Origin: Deltaproteobacteria bacterium
GTDB taxonomy: Bacteria; Myxococcota_A; Polyangia; JAAYKL01
DNA length: 61,524 nt
Assembly: GCA_030595125.1 (NCBI GenBank)
Contig: JAUVDV010000027.1
Location: 1-61,524, forward strand
Reading direction: 5' to 3'
Positions 7,855-17,076 of the stretch are shown in pieces. How positions within the stretch are numbered: position 1 is the first letter of the stretch; every line of letters starts with the position of its first letter. Both the position numbers and the translations under genes were made by a program. Under the pieces are notes generated by a model. That model made no database searches. It saw only the letters and a program-made list of their open reading frames with translations, and was not told the origin of the DNA.

Positions 7855-10122
7855 ATGCGCCTCGATGTAACCCTTCTGGTCTTCTCATTGTTTTGTTGCA
7901 CCGCAGCCTCGTGCGTTCACGGGCAACCAGCCGCGACCTCTGCGAAGGATATTGCGAGTCCGTCCACGGCGACCCCGTCCGGGAATCCTCCGCAGTCGAG
8001 GGGAGAGGTCTACGTCGAGAGCCACGCGCCGAAAGTCGATCCCGCCGGCTGGAAGTTCGGAAATCGTCGGGCGCCGGACGACAGGGTCGACGCCAAAAAG
8101 AAGCCCTTCGATATCGAGGCGTATTACAAGATAAAGCGAATCTCATCTCCCCGGTGGTCCCCGGACGGAAAGACCGTGCTGTTCACGGCGGTCGTTCAGG
8201 ATCTCGAGAAGGGAAAGTCCGACGTCGACATCTACAGGGTAAACGCGGACGGATCGGGTCTGCGGCAACTGACACGCTTCGAGGGCGGCGATTCCACTCC
8301 CCGGTGGGCGCCCGACGGGCGATCGTTCATGTTCGTGTCCTCGCGCAAGGACGGATCTCAGATCTGGGTAATGCCCATCGACGGGGGTGAGCCGCGTCAG
8401 ATCACCAATATCTCCACCGGCGTCGATCAGCCCACCTGGTCCCCGGACGGAAAGAAGATAGCGTTCGCCTCCCGGGTCTTTCCCGCGTTTGGCGCCGATG
8501 ACGAAAAGAACAAGCAGCTCCTGGACGACATCAAGGAGAGCCCGATCCAGGCCCATCTTGCGGACTCGCTCCTCTACCGCCACTGGACATTCTACAACGA
8601 CGGCACGCGCAGCCATATTCTGGTCGTCGACGTGGAATCCGGTGACACTGTGGATGTGACCCCGGGAGACTGGGAGTCGCCGGTCTTCGCGTTCGGCAAC
8701 CCCGGTTTTGCGTTCTCCCCCGACTCATCGGAGATTTGCTTCGTCAGCAACCGTGACGACCCGGACGCCCAGTCCTGGACCACCAACGCCGACCTCTACG
8801 TGGTGCCCGCTTCCGGTGGAGACACGGTGAACCTGACATCGGACAACCCGGCGTACGACGGCCACCCTTCCTACTCGCCGGACGGTCGCTTCATCGCATT
8901 TTTTCGCCAGACGCAGGAGGGCTACGAGGCCGACAAGTTCAACTTGAGCCTGTATGATCGAAAGAGCGGAGACGTGACAGTGTTGACGGAGGGATTCGAA
9001 GACACGATCTACGACTACATCTGGTCCTCCGATGCCGGAACAATCCTCTTCAAGGCTCCGAGGAAAGGTCGGTTTCCCCTGTTCACCATCGACATTGCGA
9101 GCGGAAAGATCGAGCGAGTAGCGCACATCCCCACGGTACGTAATTTTCATCTCTCATCTCGCGGCGATATCGCCTTCACCTACAACTCGGTCAGCGATCC
9201 GGTGGAGCTCTTCACCACCCCCCTTATCGGCGGCGAGGTCACTCGGGTGACCGAGATGAACCGCAGCATCGTAACCGAGTATGACCTGCGGCCGGTGGAG
9301 GAGATGTGGGTTACCGGGGCCGGCGGGAAGAAGGTCCACGTATTTGTGGTCAAGCCCCACGGCTTCGTCAAGGGGAAGAAGTACCCTCTCGTCATCAATG
9401 TCCACGGGGGTCCCCAGTACCAGTGGTCCGACTCGTTTCGCGGGGGCTGGCAGATATTCCCCGGCGCGGGCTACGTAACGGCGTTTCCAAACCCCCACGG
9501 CTCGACCGGGTACGGGCAGGAGTACACCGAGGGGATCTCCAAAGACTGGGGAGGCAAGGTCTACCGGGACGTGATGGCGGTGACCGACGCGCTCGCGGAT
9601 CTCGACTACGTGGACGAGGATCGCATGGGTGCCATGGGGTGGTCGTACGGCGGCTACATGATGGCGTGGTTGCTCGGTCACACCGACCGTTTCAAGGCCA
9701 TCGCGTCTATGATGGGGATCTACGATCTGGCAGCATTCTACAACGGAACAGAGGAGCTCTGGTTCCCCGAGTGGGACGTGGGCGGCAACCCGTGGGACGA
9801 TCCCGAGACCTACCGCAAGTGGTCTCCGTCTACCTACGCAAAGGAGTTCAAGACGCCCACGCTCATCATCACGGGCGAAAAGGACTACCGAATTCCCTAC
9901 ACCCAGAGTCTGCAGATGTTCACCGCGCTGCGGCGGCAAGGAGTTCCCGCACGGCTCATAGTCTTTCCCAACGACGGCCACTGGCCGAACCGCGTCAAGT
10001 CAATGCCCCTCTACTACGCGGCGCACCTCGACTGGTTTCATCGTTACCTCGGCGGCGGCAAGAGCCCGTACGATATTGAGAAAATGATCCGCGGCCGCGC
10101 GTTCGGCGAGGATGAGAACTAG
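7855..10122 (+). CDS. S9-family acylaminoacyl/dipeptidyl peptidase, exported
   Basis: 755 residues from the ATG at 7855, chosen because AAAGGAGT lies five bases upstream and the protein then opens with a signal peptide and possible lipobox (TAASC). The first ~480 residues contain TolB/WD40-like PRWSPDGK and PTWSPDGKKIAF repeats forming a beta-propeller. The C-terminal third is a prolyl-oligopeptidase domain with nucleophile GWSYGG (Ser597), Asp677 in GEKDYR and His709 in NDGHWP, so the triad is intact. It likely trims peptides outside the cytoplasm. It is divergent from the ABC exporter; a shared control region is possible. Confidence 0.92.
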   Translation: MRLDVTLLVFSLFCCTAASCVHGQPAATSAKDIASPSTATPSGNPPQSRGEVYVESHAPKVDPAGWKFGNRRAPDDRVDAKKKPFDIEAYYKIKRISSPRWSPDGKTVLFTAVVQDLEKGKSDVDIYRVNADGSGLRQLTRFEGGDSTPRWAPDGRSFMFVSSRKDGSQIWVMPIDGGEPRQITNISTGVDQPTWSPDGKKIAFASRVFPAFGADDEKNKQLLDDIKESPIQAHLADSLLYRHWTFYNDGTRSHILVVDVESGDTVDVTPGDWESPVFAFGNPGFAFSPDSSEICFVSNRDDPDAQSWTTNADLYVVPASGGDTVNLTSDNPAYDGHPSYSPDGRFIAFFRQTQEGYEADKFNLSLYDRKSGDVTVLTEGFEDTIYDYIWSSDAGTILFKAPRKGRFPLFTIDIASGKIERVAHIPTVRNFHLSSRGDIAFTYNSVSDPVELFTTPLIGGEVTRVTEMNRSIVTEYDLRPVEEMWVTGAGGKKVHVFVVKPHGFVKGKKYPLVINVHGGPQYQWSDSFRGGWQIFPGAGYVTAFPNPHGSTGYGQEYTEGISKDWGGKVYRDVMAVTDALADLDYVDEDRMGAMGWSYGGYMMAWLLGHTDRFKAIASMMGIYDLAAFYNGTEELWFPEWDVGGNPWDDPETYRKWSPSTYAKEFKTPTLIITGEKDYRIPYTQSLQMFTALRRQGVPARLIVFPNDGHWPNRVKSMPLYYAAHLDWFHRYLGGGKSPYDIEKMIRGRAFGEDEN

Positions 10123-10219
10123 CAAATGTAATCGCCTATTCGTACCGGGCTCAATTCCAAGATGTCTTTCCTCGATCGATGCTAGAATATTCCCAAGTGC
10201 AAAATGAAAGGTCTGGGCG

Positions 10220-11671
10220 ATGAAGTACTTGCTCTTGATGGCGCTGGCGACCGTGCTGGCTTGCGGCGGGTGTGGTGGTGATAGCAGACCCGGGGGAAGC
10301 GATACCGACACGGATACCGATACGGATACCGACTCGGACGCGGACACCGATTCTGACACGGACACCGATACCGATACTGATACCGACACGGACATCGACA
10401 CGGATACCGGCCCGATCGAATGCAATCTGGGAGTGCACAGCGGGGATTCTGTGATCACCACGCAAATGGATGTTGCAGCCCTCGCGGGATACACCTCAAC
10501 ATCGGGAAGCCTTACAATCAATTGCCCCTTGTGCACTGATTTGAGCGGGTTGATTTGCCTCACGTCGGTAGGTGGTGATTTGCAAATAGGAATTTATGGC
10601 GATGGCGGCAACCCTGTCCTCACTAACCTGGGCGGACTGAGCAACCTTATCTCGGTGGGTGGGAGCTTGGTGATCGAAGACAACGACATCCTGACTAACC
10701 TTGACGGCCTGGGTGGCATCACCTCGGTGGGTGGGGGCTTATCAGTCTACTGGAACAACGCCCTCACTAATCTGGACGGGCTGAGCGGCATCGCCTCGGT
10801 GGGTGGGGACTTGGAAATCTACGGGAACGAAGCCCTCACAAATCTGGACGGGCTGAGCAATATCACCTCGGTGGGTGAAAGTTTGATCATCAGTAGTAAC
10901 GACGTACTCACTAATGTAGACGGGCTGAGCGGGATCACCGGCTCGGTGAATGGACACTTGCAGATTTCAGGGAGCAATTTACTGACGAATCTTAACGGGA
11001 TCAGCAACATCACCTCTGTGGACGGGACATTGTGGATCCACAGCAACGACGCCCTCACAAACTTGGATGACCTTAGCGATCTCACATCGGTCGGGAGCTT
11101 GTGGATCTCTGGAAACACCGCCCTTACCAACCTGGACGGGCTGAGCGGCATCACCGGATCAACGGACGGAGACTTGAATATTTGGAACAACCCAGCTCTC
11201 ATCAATCTTTTCGGTCTAAGTTCTATCACATCAGTAGGCGACGATTTTGACATCAAACACAACGACTCCCTCACCAACCTGGACGGGCTGAGCAATATCA
11301 CCTCGGTTGGCCAGTACCTGGTTATTGAAGACAACACTGCCCTCACCAACCTGGATGGGCTGGGTGCCCTCACCTCGGCGGGGAGAGTGATAGTCTCCAG
11401 CAACGATTCCCTCACCAACCTGGATGGTCTGAGTTCCCTAACCTCAGCGGGTACGTCTCTAGGTATCGAGTACAACGCCGTCCTCACCAACCTGGATGGC
11501 CTGAGCGCTCTCACCTCGGTGAGTTGGGTCTTGTACATCCACGACAACGACATCCTGCCCGACTGCGAAGCATGCGATCTGCTGGACCAGATCACCAGCG
11601 GCCCTACTGCGATAAATGTCTTCGCCAACCTCGACGACTCTTGCACGCCCGTTCCGACGAACTGCCCATAG
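10220..11671 (+). CDS. Lipoprotein with Asp-Thr linker and receptor L-domain-like repeats
   Basis: 483 residues. The signal peptide (Cys15 or Cys18 as lipidated residue) is followed by a DT/DS linker at about 28-58. Then come roughly a dozen repeats built on LTNLDGLS-I-TSVGG-L-I-N, the pattern of a receptor L-domain/bacterial LRR solenoid. It ends in a Cys-rich cap (DCEACDLLDQ...CTPVPTNCP). A paralogue with the same cap lies at 58748. It is probably a surface-exposed binding protein; no catalytic residues are seen. AAAGG upstream of ATG supports the start. Confidence 0.88.
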   Translation: MKYLLLMALATVLACGGCGGDSRPGGSDTDTDTDTDTDSDADTDSDTDTDTDTDTDTDIDTDTGPIECNLGVHSGDSVITTQMDVAALAGYTSTSGSLTINCPLCTDLSGLICLTSVGGDLQIGIYGDGGNPVLTNLGGLSNLISVGGSLVIEDNDILTNLDGLGGITSVGGGLSVYWNNALTNLDGLSGIASVGGDLEIYGNEALTNLDGLSNITSVGESLIISSNDVLTNVDGLSGITGSVNGHLQISGSNLLTNLNGISNITSVDGTLWIHSNDALTNLDDLSDLTSVGSLWISGNTALTNLDGLSGITGSTDGDLNIWNNPALINLFGLSSITSVGDDFDIKHNDSLTNLDGLSNITSVGQYLVIEDNTALTNLDGLGALTSAGRVIVSSNDSLTNLDGLSSLTSAGTSLGIEYNAVLTNLDGLSALTSVSWVLYIHDNDILPDCEACDLLDQITSGPTAINVFANLDDSCTPVPTNCP

Positions 11672-11799
11672 CCCCGGAACCGCGCGCGTGTAACCCCGTC
11701 GGTCGGAACCCCTTGCGCGGTATCGCGCACGTGAAAACCGGCCGCTGGACCGCATCGATGAGATCCGCAGCCGTGCGTTCGGGGAGGCAGCAGGGGACT

Positions 11800-11888
11800 G
11801 TGGACAGAGTGGACTTTAGTGGACGGAGTGGACCGTGGACAGAGTGGGCAGGAGTGTCCACCTCGTCCACAACGTCCATGTTGTCCAC
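11800..11888. repeat. 9-bp-period GTGGAC array with inverted GTCCAC array
   Basis: Five GTGGAC hexamers (11800, 11809, 11819, 11828, 11835) face four GTCCAC/T hexamers (11856, 11865, 11874, 11883), both with a period near nine bases. The two halves can pair into a long hairpin. It sits between the convergent L-domain lipoprotein and lon genes, where a bidirectional terminator would be useful. Confidence 0.75.
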
Positions 11889-11903
11889 TTGAACAGCATT
11901 GCT

Positions 11904-14339
11904 CTACTTCCCAAAAGCTACGTTATAGACGTCGTTGTATTTTTTGGCGTAGACGAACTCCAACCCCTCGATGATGTGGGGGGGGATTTCCTCCACGTCG
12001 CGCTGGTTGTGCGCCGGTAGAATAACCGTCTCCACGCCCGCCGCCTGTGCGGCGATCACTTTTTCGCGGATGCCTCCGACCGGGAGCACCTCCCCGGAGA
12101 GGGTCATCTCGCCGGTCATGGCGATCTTGCCGATTGGCCGCAATCCCTTCTTGCCGGAAAGAAGTGAGATCAGCGCTGTGGTGATGGAGACTCCCGCCGA
12201 CGGCCCGTCCTTGGGAACGGCACCGGCGGGGAAGTGGACGTGGATGTCCTCGTTCTTGAAGATCTCCGGATTCACATTGTACAGCACATGGTTGTGACGG
12301 ATGAACGAGAGTGAGATTTCGACCGATTCCTTCATCACGTCGCCCAGCTGTCCGGTCACTTTGAAACGCCCGTTGCCCGGCATGCGGGTGGTCTCTATTC
12401 TGAGAATGTCGCCTCCCACGGGTGTCCAGGCCAGGCCGACTGCGGTCCCGATCTTCGGTCGTCGCAACGACTCCTTGAAGACCTTCCTCTTTCCCAGGTA
12501 ATCCGGGAGTTTTCCCGTGGTGATCCGCGCGGACTTGATCTTTTCGGATGCCACCGAAGCCGCGACCTTTCTACAGATCCGCCCGATGGCGCGCTCCAGG
12601 TTTCTCACGCCTGCCTCTGCGGTCCAGCCATCCACGATCTTGGGCATCACCTTCGGGGAGAACTGAATCTGTTTTTTCAACAGTCCATGGGCATCGATCT
12701 GGCGCGGCAGCAGGTGCCGGTTCGCGATGGCCACCTTCTCGTCCAGGATGTATCCGGGCAGATCGATCACCTCCATCCGATCGAGGAGAGGTCGAGGTAT
12801 ATTGGCCTTGATGTTGGCCGTGCAGACGAACATGACGTGGGAGAGGTCGAACGGAATATCCAGATAGTGATCCAGAAACCCGTGGTTCTGCGCCGGATCG
12901 AGCACCTCGAGCATGGCGCTGGACGGATCTCCCCTCCAGTCGCTTCCGAGCTTGTCCACCTCGTCCAGCATGAAGAGCGGATTCCGTACCCCTACCTGCT
13001 TGAGTCCCTGAAGGATCTTGCCGGGCATCGCCCCGATGTAGGTCCGGCGGTGCCCCTTGATCTCCGCCTCGTCCCGCATGCCACCCAGACTGAAGCGGAA
13101 GAACTTTCGGCCGAGGCATCTCGCGATGGATTGCCCGAGGCTCGTCTTTCCCACTCCAGGCGGACCGGCAAAACACAGGATGGCTCCCTTCTGGTCGGGT
13201 TTGAGCTTGCGAACCGCCAGGAACTCAACGATCCGATCCTTTACCTCCTTGAGCCCGTAATGGTCTTCGTCGAGGATCTCCCTCGCCCTGTCGAGATCGT
13301 CCGCGTCCTCCGTGCTTTCTGTCCACGGCAGCGAGACGATCCAGTCGAGGTAGGTGTTGATGACATTGTATTCCGGCGACTCGGTGTTCAACACCTCGAG
13401 TCGCTTGAGTTCCTTGCGGGCCCGCTGCGCTACCTCTTCGGGCAGGCCGTCGATGTTGATCTTGTCCTCGAGCTCCTGGCTGATCAATTCCTTCTGATCG
13501 ACCTCCTCACCGAGCTCCCGGCGGATGGCCTTCAACTGTTCACGCAGGTAATACTCCCGCTGGGTTTTTTCGACCTTCTCGCGGATCTCGTCCCGGATCT
13601 TGCCCGCGAGACGAGCCAGCTCCAGCTCCCTGGTCAGGGCCTCCGCCACCATGGCGAGCCTGACCTCCACCCTCGTATGGGTCAGCAGCTCAAGGCGTTC
13701 TTCCCTCGGCAAATCAATATGCGCGGTGACAAAGTCTGTCAGCTGGGCGGGCCCCTCCAGGTTGGCGGCGGCCAGGTTGAAGCCTTCGGGCAAACCGGGG
13801 ATCTCCTTGAACAACTCCTGGAGCGACATCCGCGCTGCCCGCCACAGAGCTTTGTTCGGGAGAGTCTCCACGTACACGTCCGGGGGATAATCTACCTTGG
13901 CTATGAGGAAGGGATCCTTGCGCACGTAGCGCTCGATCTTCACCCGCGTGACACATTCCACAACCACCGAGCGGTTTCCGTCCGGGAGGTTAAGCGCCTT
14001 GACGACCCGGGCAAGAACCCCGAAATTGAGCATCTCTTCCGGTCCGGGATGCTCCGGTTCCTCTTCTTCCGCAGGCTCGAGGCGCGGCGCAAGCGCAATA
14101 TACGGTCCCTGAGCCAGGGCGTATTCCATCGACTCGCGGGATCTCTCCGAACCCAGGACCATCGGAATGGTCATCCCCGGAAAGAGGACGTGCTCATCGA
14201 GGGGTATGACGATCAGGTACTTCGGCCTGTCTCCTGACATCTGGACGAGCGCATTGTCGTCGTCGCCGTCTTGCGAGCTGTGCGTGTGCGCGATCGGATT
14301 TCCGTGTTCGTCGAGAAGGGTTGTTTTTTCGTCGGCCAT
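11904..14339 (-). CDS. lon: ATP-dependent Lon protease
   Basis: 811 residues, full length for bacterial Lon. An N-terminal LON substrate-binding domain (about 35-230) and a coiled region precede an AAA+ domain with Walker A GPPGVGKTS and Walker B PLFMLDEVDK. The C-terminal protease domain carries the catalytic dyad Ser714 (PKDGPSAG) and Lys760 (GIREK). Lon degrades misfolded and regulatory proteins in the cytoplasm. It follows fliP on the same strand after an 84-base gap. Confidence 0.97.
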   Translation of the reverse strand: MADEKTTLLDEHGNPIAHTHSSQDGDDDNALVQMSGDRPKYLIVIPLDEHVLFPGMTIPMVLGSERSRESMEYALAQGPYIALAPRLEPAEEEEPEHPGPEEMLNFGVLARVVKALNLPDGNRSVVVECVTRVKIERYVRKDPFLIAKVDYPPDVYVETLPNKALWRAARMSLQELFKEIPGLPEGFNLAAANLEGPAQLTDFVTAHIDLPREERLELLTHTRVEVRLAMVAEALTRELELARLAGKIRDEIREKVEKTQREYYLREQLKAIRRELGEEVDQKELISQELEDKINIDGLPEEVAQRARKELKRLEVLNTESPEYNVINTYLDWIVSLPWTESTEDADDLDRAREILDEDHYGLKEVKDRIVEFLAVRKLKPDQKGAILCFAGPPGVGKTSLGQSIARCLGRKFFRFSLGGMRDEAEIKGHRRTYIGAMPGKILQGLKQVGVRNPLFMLDEVDKLGSDWRGDPSSAMLEVLDPAQNHGFLDHYLDIPFDLSHVMFVCTANIKANIPRPLLDRMEVIDLPGYILDEKVAIANRHLLPRQIDAHGLLKKQIQFSPKVMPKIVDGWTAEAGVRNLERAIGRICRKVAASVASEKIKSARITTGKLPDYLGKRKVFKESLRRPKIGTAVGLAWTPVGGDILRIETTRMPGNGRFKVTGQLGDVMKESVEISLSFIRHNHVLYNVNPEIFKNEDIHVHFPAGAVPKDGPSAGVSITTALISLLSGKKGLRPIGKIAMTGEMTLSGEVLPVGGIREKVIAAQAAGVETVILPAHNQRDVEEIPPHIIEGLEFVYAKKYNDVYNVAFGK

Positions 14340-14423
14340 TTTAACTCCATTAATTGCCAGATCTGGATATTAGGCATCAACATGGAGCATGGCAACATCG
14401 TGGTGCGGAATATTGATCAAAGA

Positions 14424-15077
14424 TCACAAACCGTACGAAACCACCAGCCCGTTGATGATGATGTGCCATCCGTCCGCCGCGACGAACAAAAGCAGTTTGA
14501 GCGGAAGGGAGACCGCCATGGGCGAAGTCATGTGCATACCCAGGGAGAGAAGCACGTTGGCGACGATGAGATCGATCACCAGAAACGGGATGAACACGAG
14601 AAAGCCTATCAGGAAAGCCTCCACGATCTCGGAGGTAGCGAAGGCCGGAAGCAATATTCGCAAGGTTGGCTTGGTCCCCGGGGTGGCGCCTGCCATGTCT
14701 GAAAAGAAGTCGACCTCCCCATCCGGCGTGTTCATTTCCAAAAAATCCATCAGGGGCGGTGAGGCTGCGTCGTAGAGAGCACGGGCCTCCGCCATTCCCC
14801 ATCGATCGGCCTCGACGGGCGTCGAGTTGCGAGCGTATTCCTCCATGGAATCGGCGATGTCGGTGGCCACCGGAGCCATGATGAAAATGCTCATGACAAC
14901 GGCGAGTCCGGTGATGACCGAGGCGGGCGGAACCCCGGGGGCGCCAAGGGCGGAGCGTGTAATTCCAAGCACTACGGCGATCTTGGCGAAGGAGGTGCCG
15001 ATAATGACGATGAATGGGAGGGCAGCAATCATGGCGGTGATGCCGAGATGGCTCGCGAAGGAGAGATCGCCGGTCAT
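14424..15077 (-). CDS. fliP: FliP/SctR-type export apparatus membrane protein
   Basis: 217 residues with about four membrane segments. Family signatures include FIVIIGTSFAKIAVVLGI, the FLIGFLVFIPFLVIDLIV helix and the ending SLPLKLLLFVAADGW. FliP forms the core export gate of the flagellar/type III secretion apparatus with FliQ and FliR. The length and ending (NGLVVSY) are closer to SctR of injectisomes, but the upstream partner is FliO-like, which points to the flagellar side. Its ATG overlaps the fliO stop region by four bases. No other flagellar gene is in the window. Confidence 0.9.
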   Translation of the reverse strand: MTGDLSFASHLGITAMIAALPFIVIIGTSFAKIAVVLGITRSALGAPGVPPASVITGLAVVMSIFIMAPVATDIADSMEEYARNSTPVEADRWGMAEARALYDAASPPLMDFLEMNTPDGEVDFFSDMAGATPGTKPTLRILLPAFATSEIVEAFLIGFLVFIPFLVIDLIVANVLLSLGMHMTSPMAVSLPLKLLLFVAADGWHIIINGLVVSYGL

Positions 15078-15439
15078 TTTTCGCCTTGCTCCTCGCCGTC
15101 CTCGACGGCGTCCGCCACGGGAGGTTGAACCTCCGAAAGGAGCCGGATCGATCCCTCGCTCACGCCCACCAAAATGGATTTCCCGTCCACCTCCACCAGA
15201 TATAGTGACCGTCTCGGCTCCAGGGGAAGCCGCTCCAGGATCTTCATGCGCGATCTTCCCGCTCTCATACCCATGCGCGGAGCCACGAACCGGACGAATG
15301 CCCAGGCCATGGCGCCGATGAGTACCAGCACCGCGAAAGTCTGCAGTATCACCACGCCGTAGCTCAGCGTGCTCGTCTGTTGCGCCAGTAACATATGGTG
15401 CGACACGTTACTTTTACTGATGAAACTGTCAATAAACAT
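15074..15439 (-). CDS. fliO: FliO-like flagellar assembly protein
   Basis: 121 residues. One membrane helix (about 28-50) is followed by the FliO/MopB core: KILERLPLEPRRSLYLVEVDG then LVGVSEGSIRLL. FliO helps assemble the FliP ring. The start is supported by GGGGAG six bases upstream of ATG. It is translationally coupled to fliP by a short overlap and begins only 18 bases after the abiEii stop. Confidence 0.85.
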   Translation of the reverse strand: MFIDSFISKSNVSHHMLLAQQTSTLSYGVVILQTFAVLVLIGAMAWAFVRFVAPRMGMRAGRSRMKILERLPLEPRRSLYLVEVDGKSILVGVSEGSIRLLSEVQPPVADAVEDGEEQGEK

Positions 15440-15457
15440 ACACCGCTCCCCGAGAAC

Positions 15458-16375
15458 CTATTGAGGGAACCAGCCCCATGTAGCTGGTTCCCATGTCCCT
15501 GAACTTCCTGAAAGAACTGGATCCAGAAAACGCTCTAATGCGCGGAAGAGGTAGTCGACATCAGGCCATTCCAGGCCGTTCTCTCGTGCGAGCTTCCTGT
15601 AGCGCGGAGCCCAATTAGAAGGCGGAACTGGCAGAAGATCAGGAAGAGGATGTGTACCATAGTGCTTAAAAACAAGGCCTATCGACGAGCGAAGATCCTC
15701 ACACTGAAACGAATAGGTTAACGCAAGCAGTCCGATGTCTGGCAGATCACGCACTCTTGAATTCGGATGCGGCCGAGGTTTCGTGTACGCATGCAATTTT
15801 TCCCCGATGGCGATGTCCGGTGGGCAGACCTGGAATCGGATAGGCTCGACGTCCATGAAAGAAAGAAAGTCACTGCCAATCAGTTCGTTCGGTTCATAAT
15901 ATGGAGGATCGATGGCAATTAGATCAATATGGAAGAAACGCCCATAGGGTGCGCCACCAAGGTGAACTTTCACATGGTACCGGCGGACTGGATGATCAAG
16001 TCCTTCAATTGCGATACCAGCATCAATATAGTCTGGATCATCAATGATATCGAACAACAGATAATCATCGAGCGCGAGGCGTCCGGCCTCCTGCAGCTTG
16101 GGCAGTACCGACTCCGACCCAAACTGTAGATGGATGTCAATATCCTTGGTCGTCCTTGCGCGTCTAACCAGAAATTCAAGCGCAACACCACCAGTGATAA
16201 CGAGACGGCTACCCAGTACCTTGGATAACCGGGCGATGAGCCGCTCGTAAATAAATATTTGTCGTCGGTGATCGAGGGCGATGTTCTTCTTCTCCGCGTC
16301 GTTCCTTAACCGTTGGTCAATGGCTTCCTTGAAAGCTGCTGGTGTCTTGTATTTGCGAGATGCCATTGGGGTCAT
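15458..16375 (-). CDS. AbiEii/AbiGii-type nucleotidyltransferase toxin
   Basis: 305 residues. The nucleotidyltransferase core reads LVITGGVALEFLV followed by TKDIDIHL, the GG...DxD motif of the AbiEii/AbiGii family. These toxins modify RNA or transfer nucleotides and act with AbiEi in abortive infection. Its ATG overlaps the AbiEi stop by four bases, the coupled order antitoxin then toxin expected of AbiE. Base composition is visibly AT-richer than in neighbouring genes, suggesting acquisition. Confidence 0.85.
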   Translation of the reverse strand: MTPMASRKYKTPAAFKEAIDQRLRNDAEKKNIALDHRRQIFIYERLIARLSKVLGSRLVITGGVALEFLVRRARTTKDIDIHLQFGSESVLPKLQEAGRLALDDYLLFDIIDDPDYIDAGIAIEGLDHPVRRYHVKVHLGGAPYGRFFHIDLIAIDPPYYEPNELIGSDFLSFMDVEPIRFQVCPPDIAIGEKLHAYTKPRPHPNSRVRDLPDIGLLALTYSFQCEDLRSSIGLVFKHYGTHPLPDLLPVPPSNWAPRYRKLARENGLEWPDVDYLFRALERFLDPVLSGSSGTWEPATWGWFPQ

Positions 16376-16977
16376 TCCCCGGTTTTGTAGCGGTAGTGAA
16401 GTGCGCGTGCAAGAATCTCCGAAACGTAACTAAATCGACCCTTTTGGAGAAGTTGCTCGGCCGCTTGGGATACGAACTCCGGCGAAACAGACGAATTCAT
16501 GCAGTCCTCAAGTGTGCGTAGCGGTTTTGTAACCGGAATATTGGCGACCCATTCCCACCCATCTTCCATGATGTCGTTAAAATAGGTAATCACGATTGGC
16601 GGCAACTTCAAACGTCGTCGTTTCCATGACAGAGGGAGCGTGACGTGGATCTTCGACGGAAGAGCGTCAGAGAGATTGTGCATCAGCAGGGCAGTCTCAT
16701 GGCTGAAGATGCCCGACAGGCCTGTCCATAGCCAGACCACGATCATGTCTTCGTGCTCACTTGAGGGGAACTTTGTCACGCGATAAATGGCTCTCTGTAC
16801 TCGCTTGAGGTTCCCAGAAGTGACGTGGTGCCGAAGTGCCTGCGACGAGATACCTGCCTCCTTCGCTTGGAAGGCGGTAAAGTACCCTTGCTGGGTAGCT
16901 GCGATCTCATAAAGGAGATCCCATTGATTCCTCTTGCCCATGCACCCAATAGTAAGGAAATCTTTAGTTTCGCGCAA
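16372..16977 (-). CDS. AbiEi-type antitoxin/transcriptional regulator
   Basis: About 201 residues using the TTG at 16977, or 189 from the ATG at 16941 (MGKRNQW); neither has a convincing RBS. The N-terminus is a winged-helix (AATQQGYFTAFQAKEAGISSQALRHH split over helices), the hallmark of AbiEi, followed by a C-terminal domain typical of the family (GIFSHETALLMHNLSD). AbiEi neutralises the co-encoded toxin and represses its own promoter. Related TTTAGTT repeats overlap and precede its start. Confidence 0.85.
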   Translation of the reverse strand: MRETKDFLTIGCMGKRNQWDLLYEIAATQQGYFTAFQAKEAGISSQALRHHVTSGNLKRVQRAIYRVTKFPSSEHEDMIVVWLWTGLSGIFSHETALLMHNLSDALPSKIHVTLPLSWKRRRLKLPPIVITYFNDIMEDGWEWVANIPVTKPLRTLEDCMNSSVSPEFVSQAAEQLLQKGRFSYVSEILARALHYRYKTGE

Positions 16978-17037
16978 GTAAACCGCTAAATAATCGAAAT
17001 AATGCGCACAAAACTAAATCTTAACTTTAGTTACGCG
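16962..17037. promoter_or_regulatory. Candidate AbiEi operator: repeated CTTTAGTT-CGCG boxes
   Basis: CTTTAGTTTCGCG at 16962-16974 and CTTTAGTTACGCG at 17025-17037 are direct repeats. A third, inverted copy (ACTAAA preceded by TGCGCA) lies at about 17003-17018. AbiEi proteins are known to bind repeated sites in their own promoter, so this arrangement just upstream of the antitoxin is a good operator candidate. Confidence 0.55.
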
Positions 17038-17076
17038 TACGGGCCGGAAATCTGTATGGCTGTAGGGGCCGGACGG

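Noticed and set aside
9154-9981. 275-codon ORF opposite the S9 peptidase
   Set aside because: Antisense shadow of the catalytic domain region.
10819-11730. 303-codon antisense ORF over the L-domain lipoprotein
   Set aside because: Produced by the repetitive coding sequence; no start signal.
12687-14237. 516-codon plus-strand ORF opposite lon
   Set aside because: It is antisense to a complete Lon protease; GC-rich codon bias leaves this frame open and it has no RBS or family marks.
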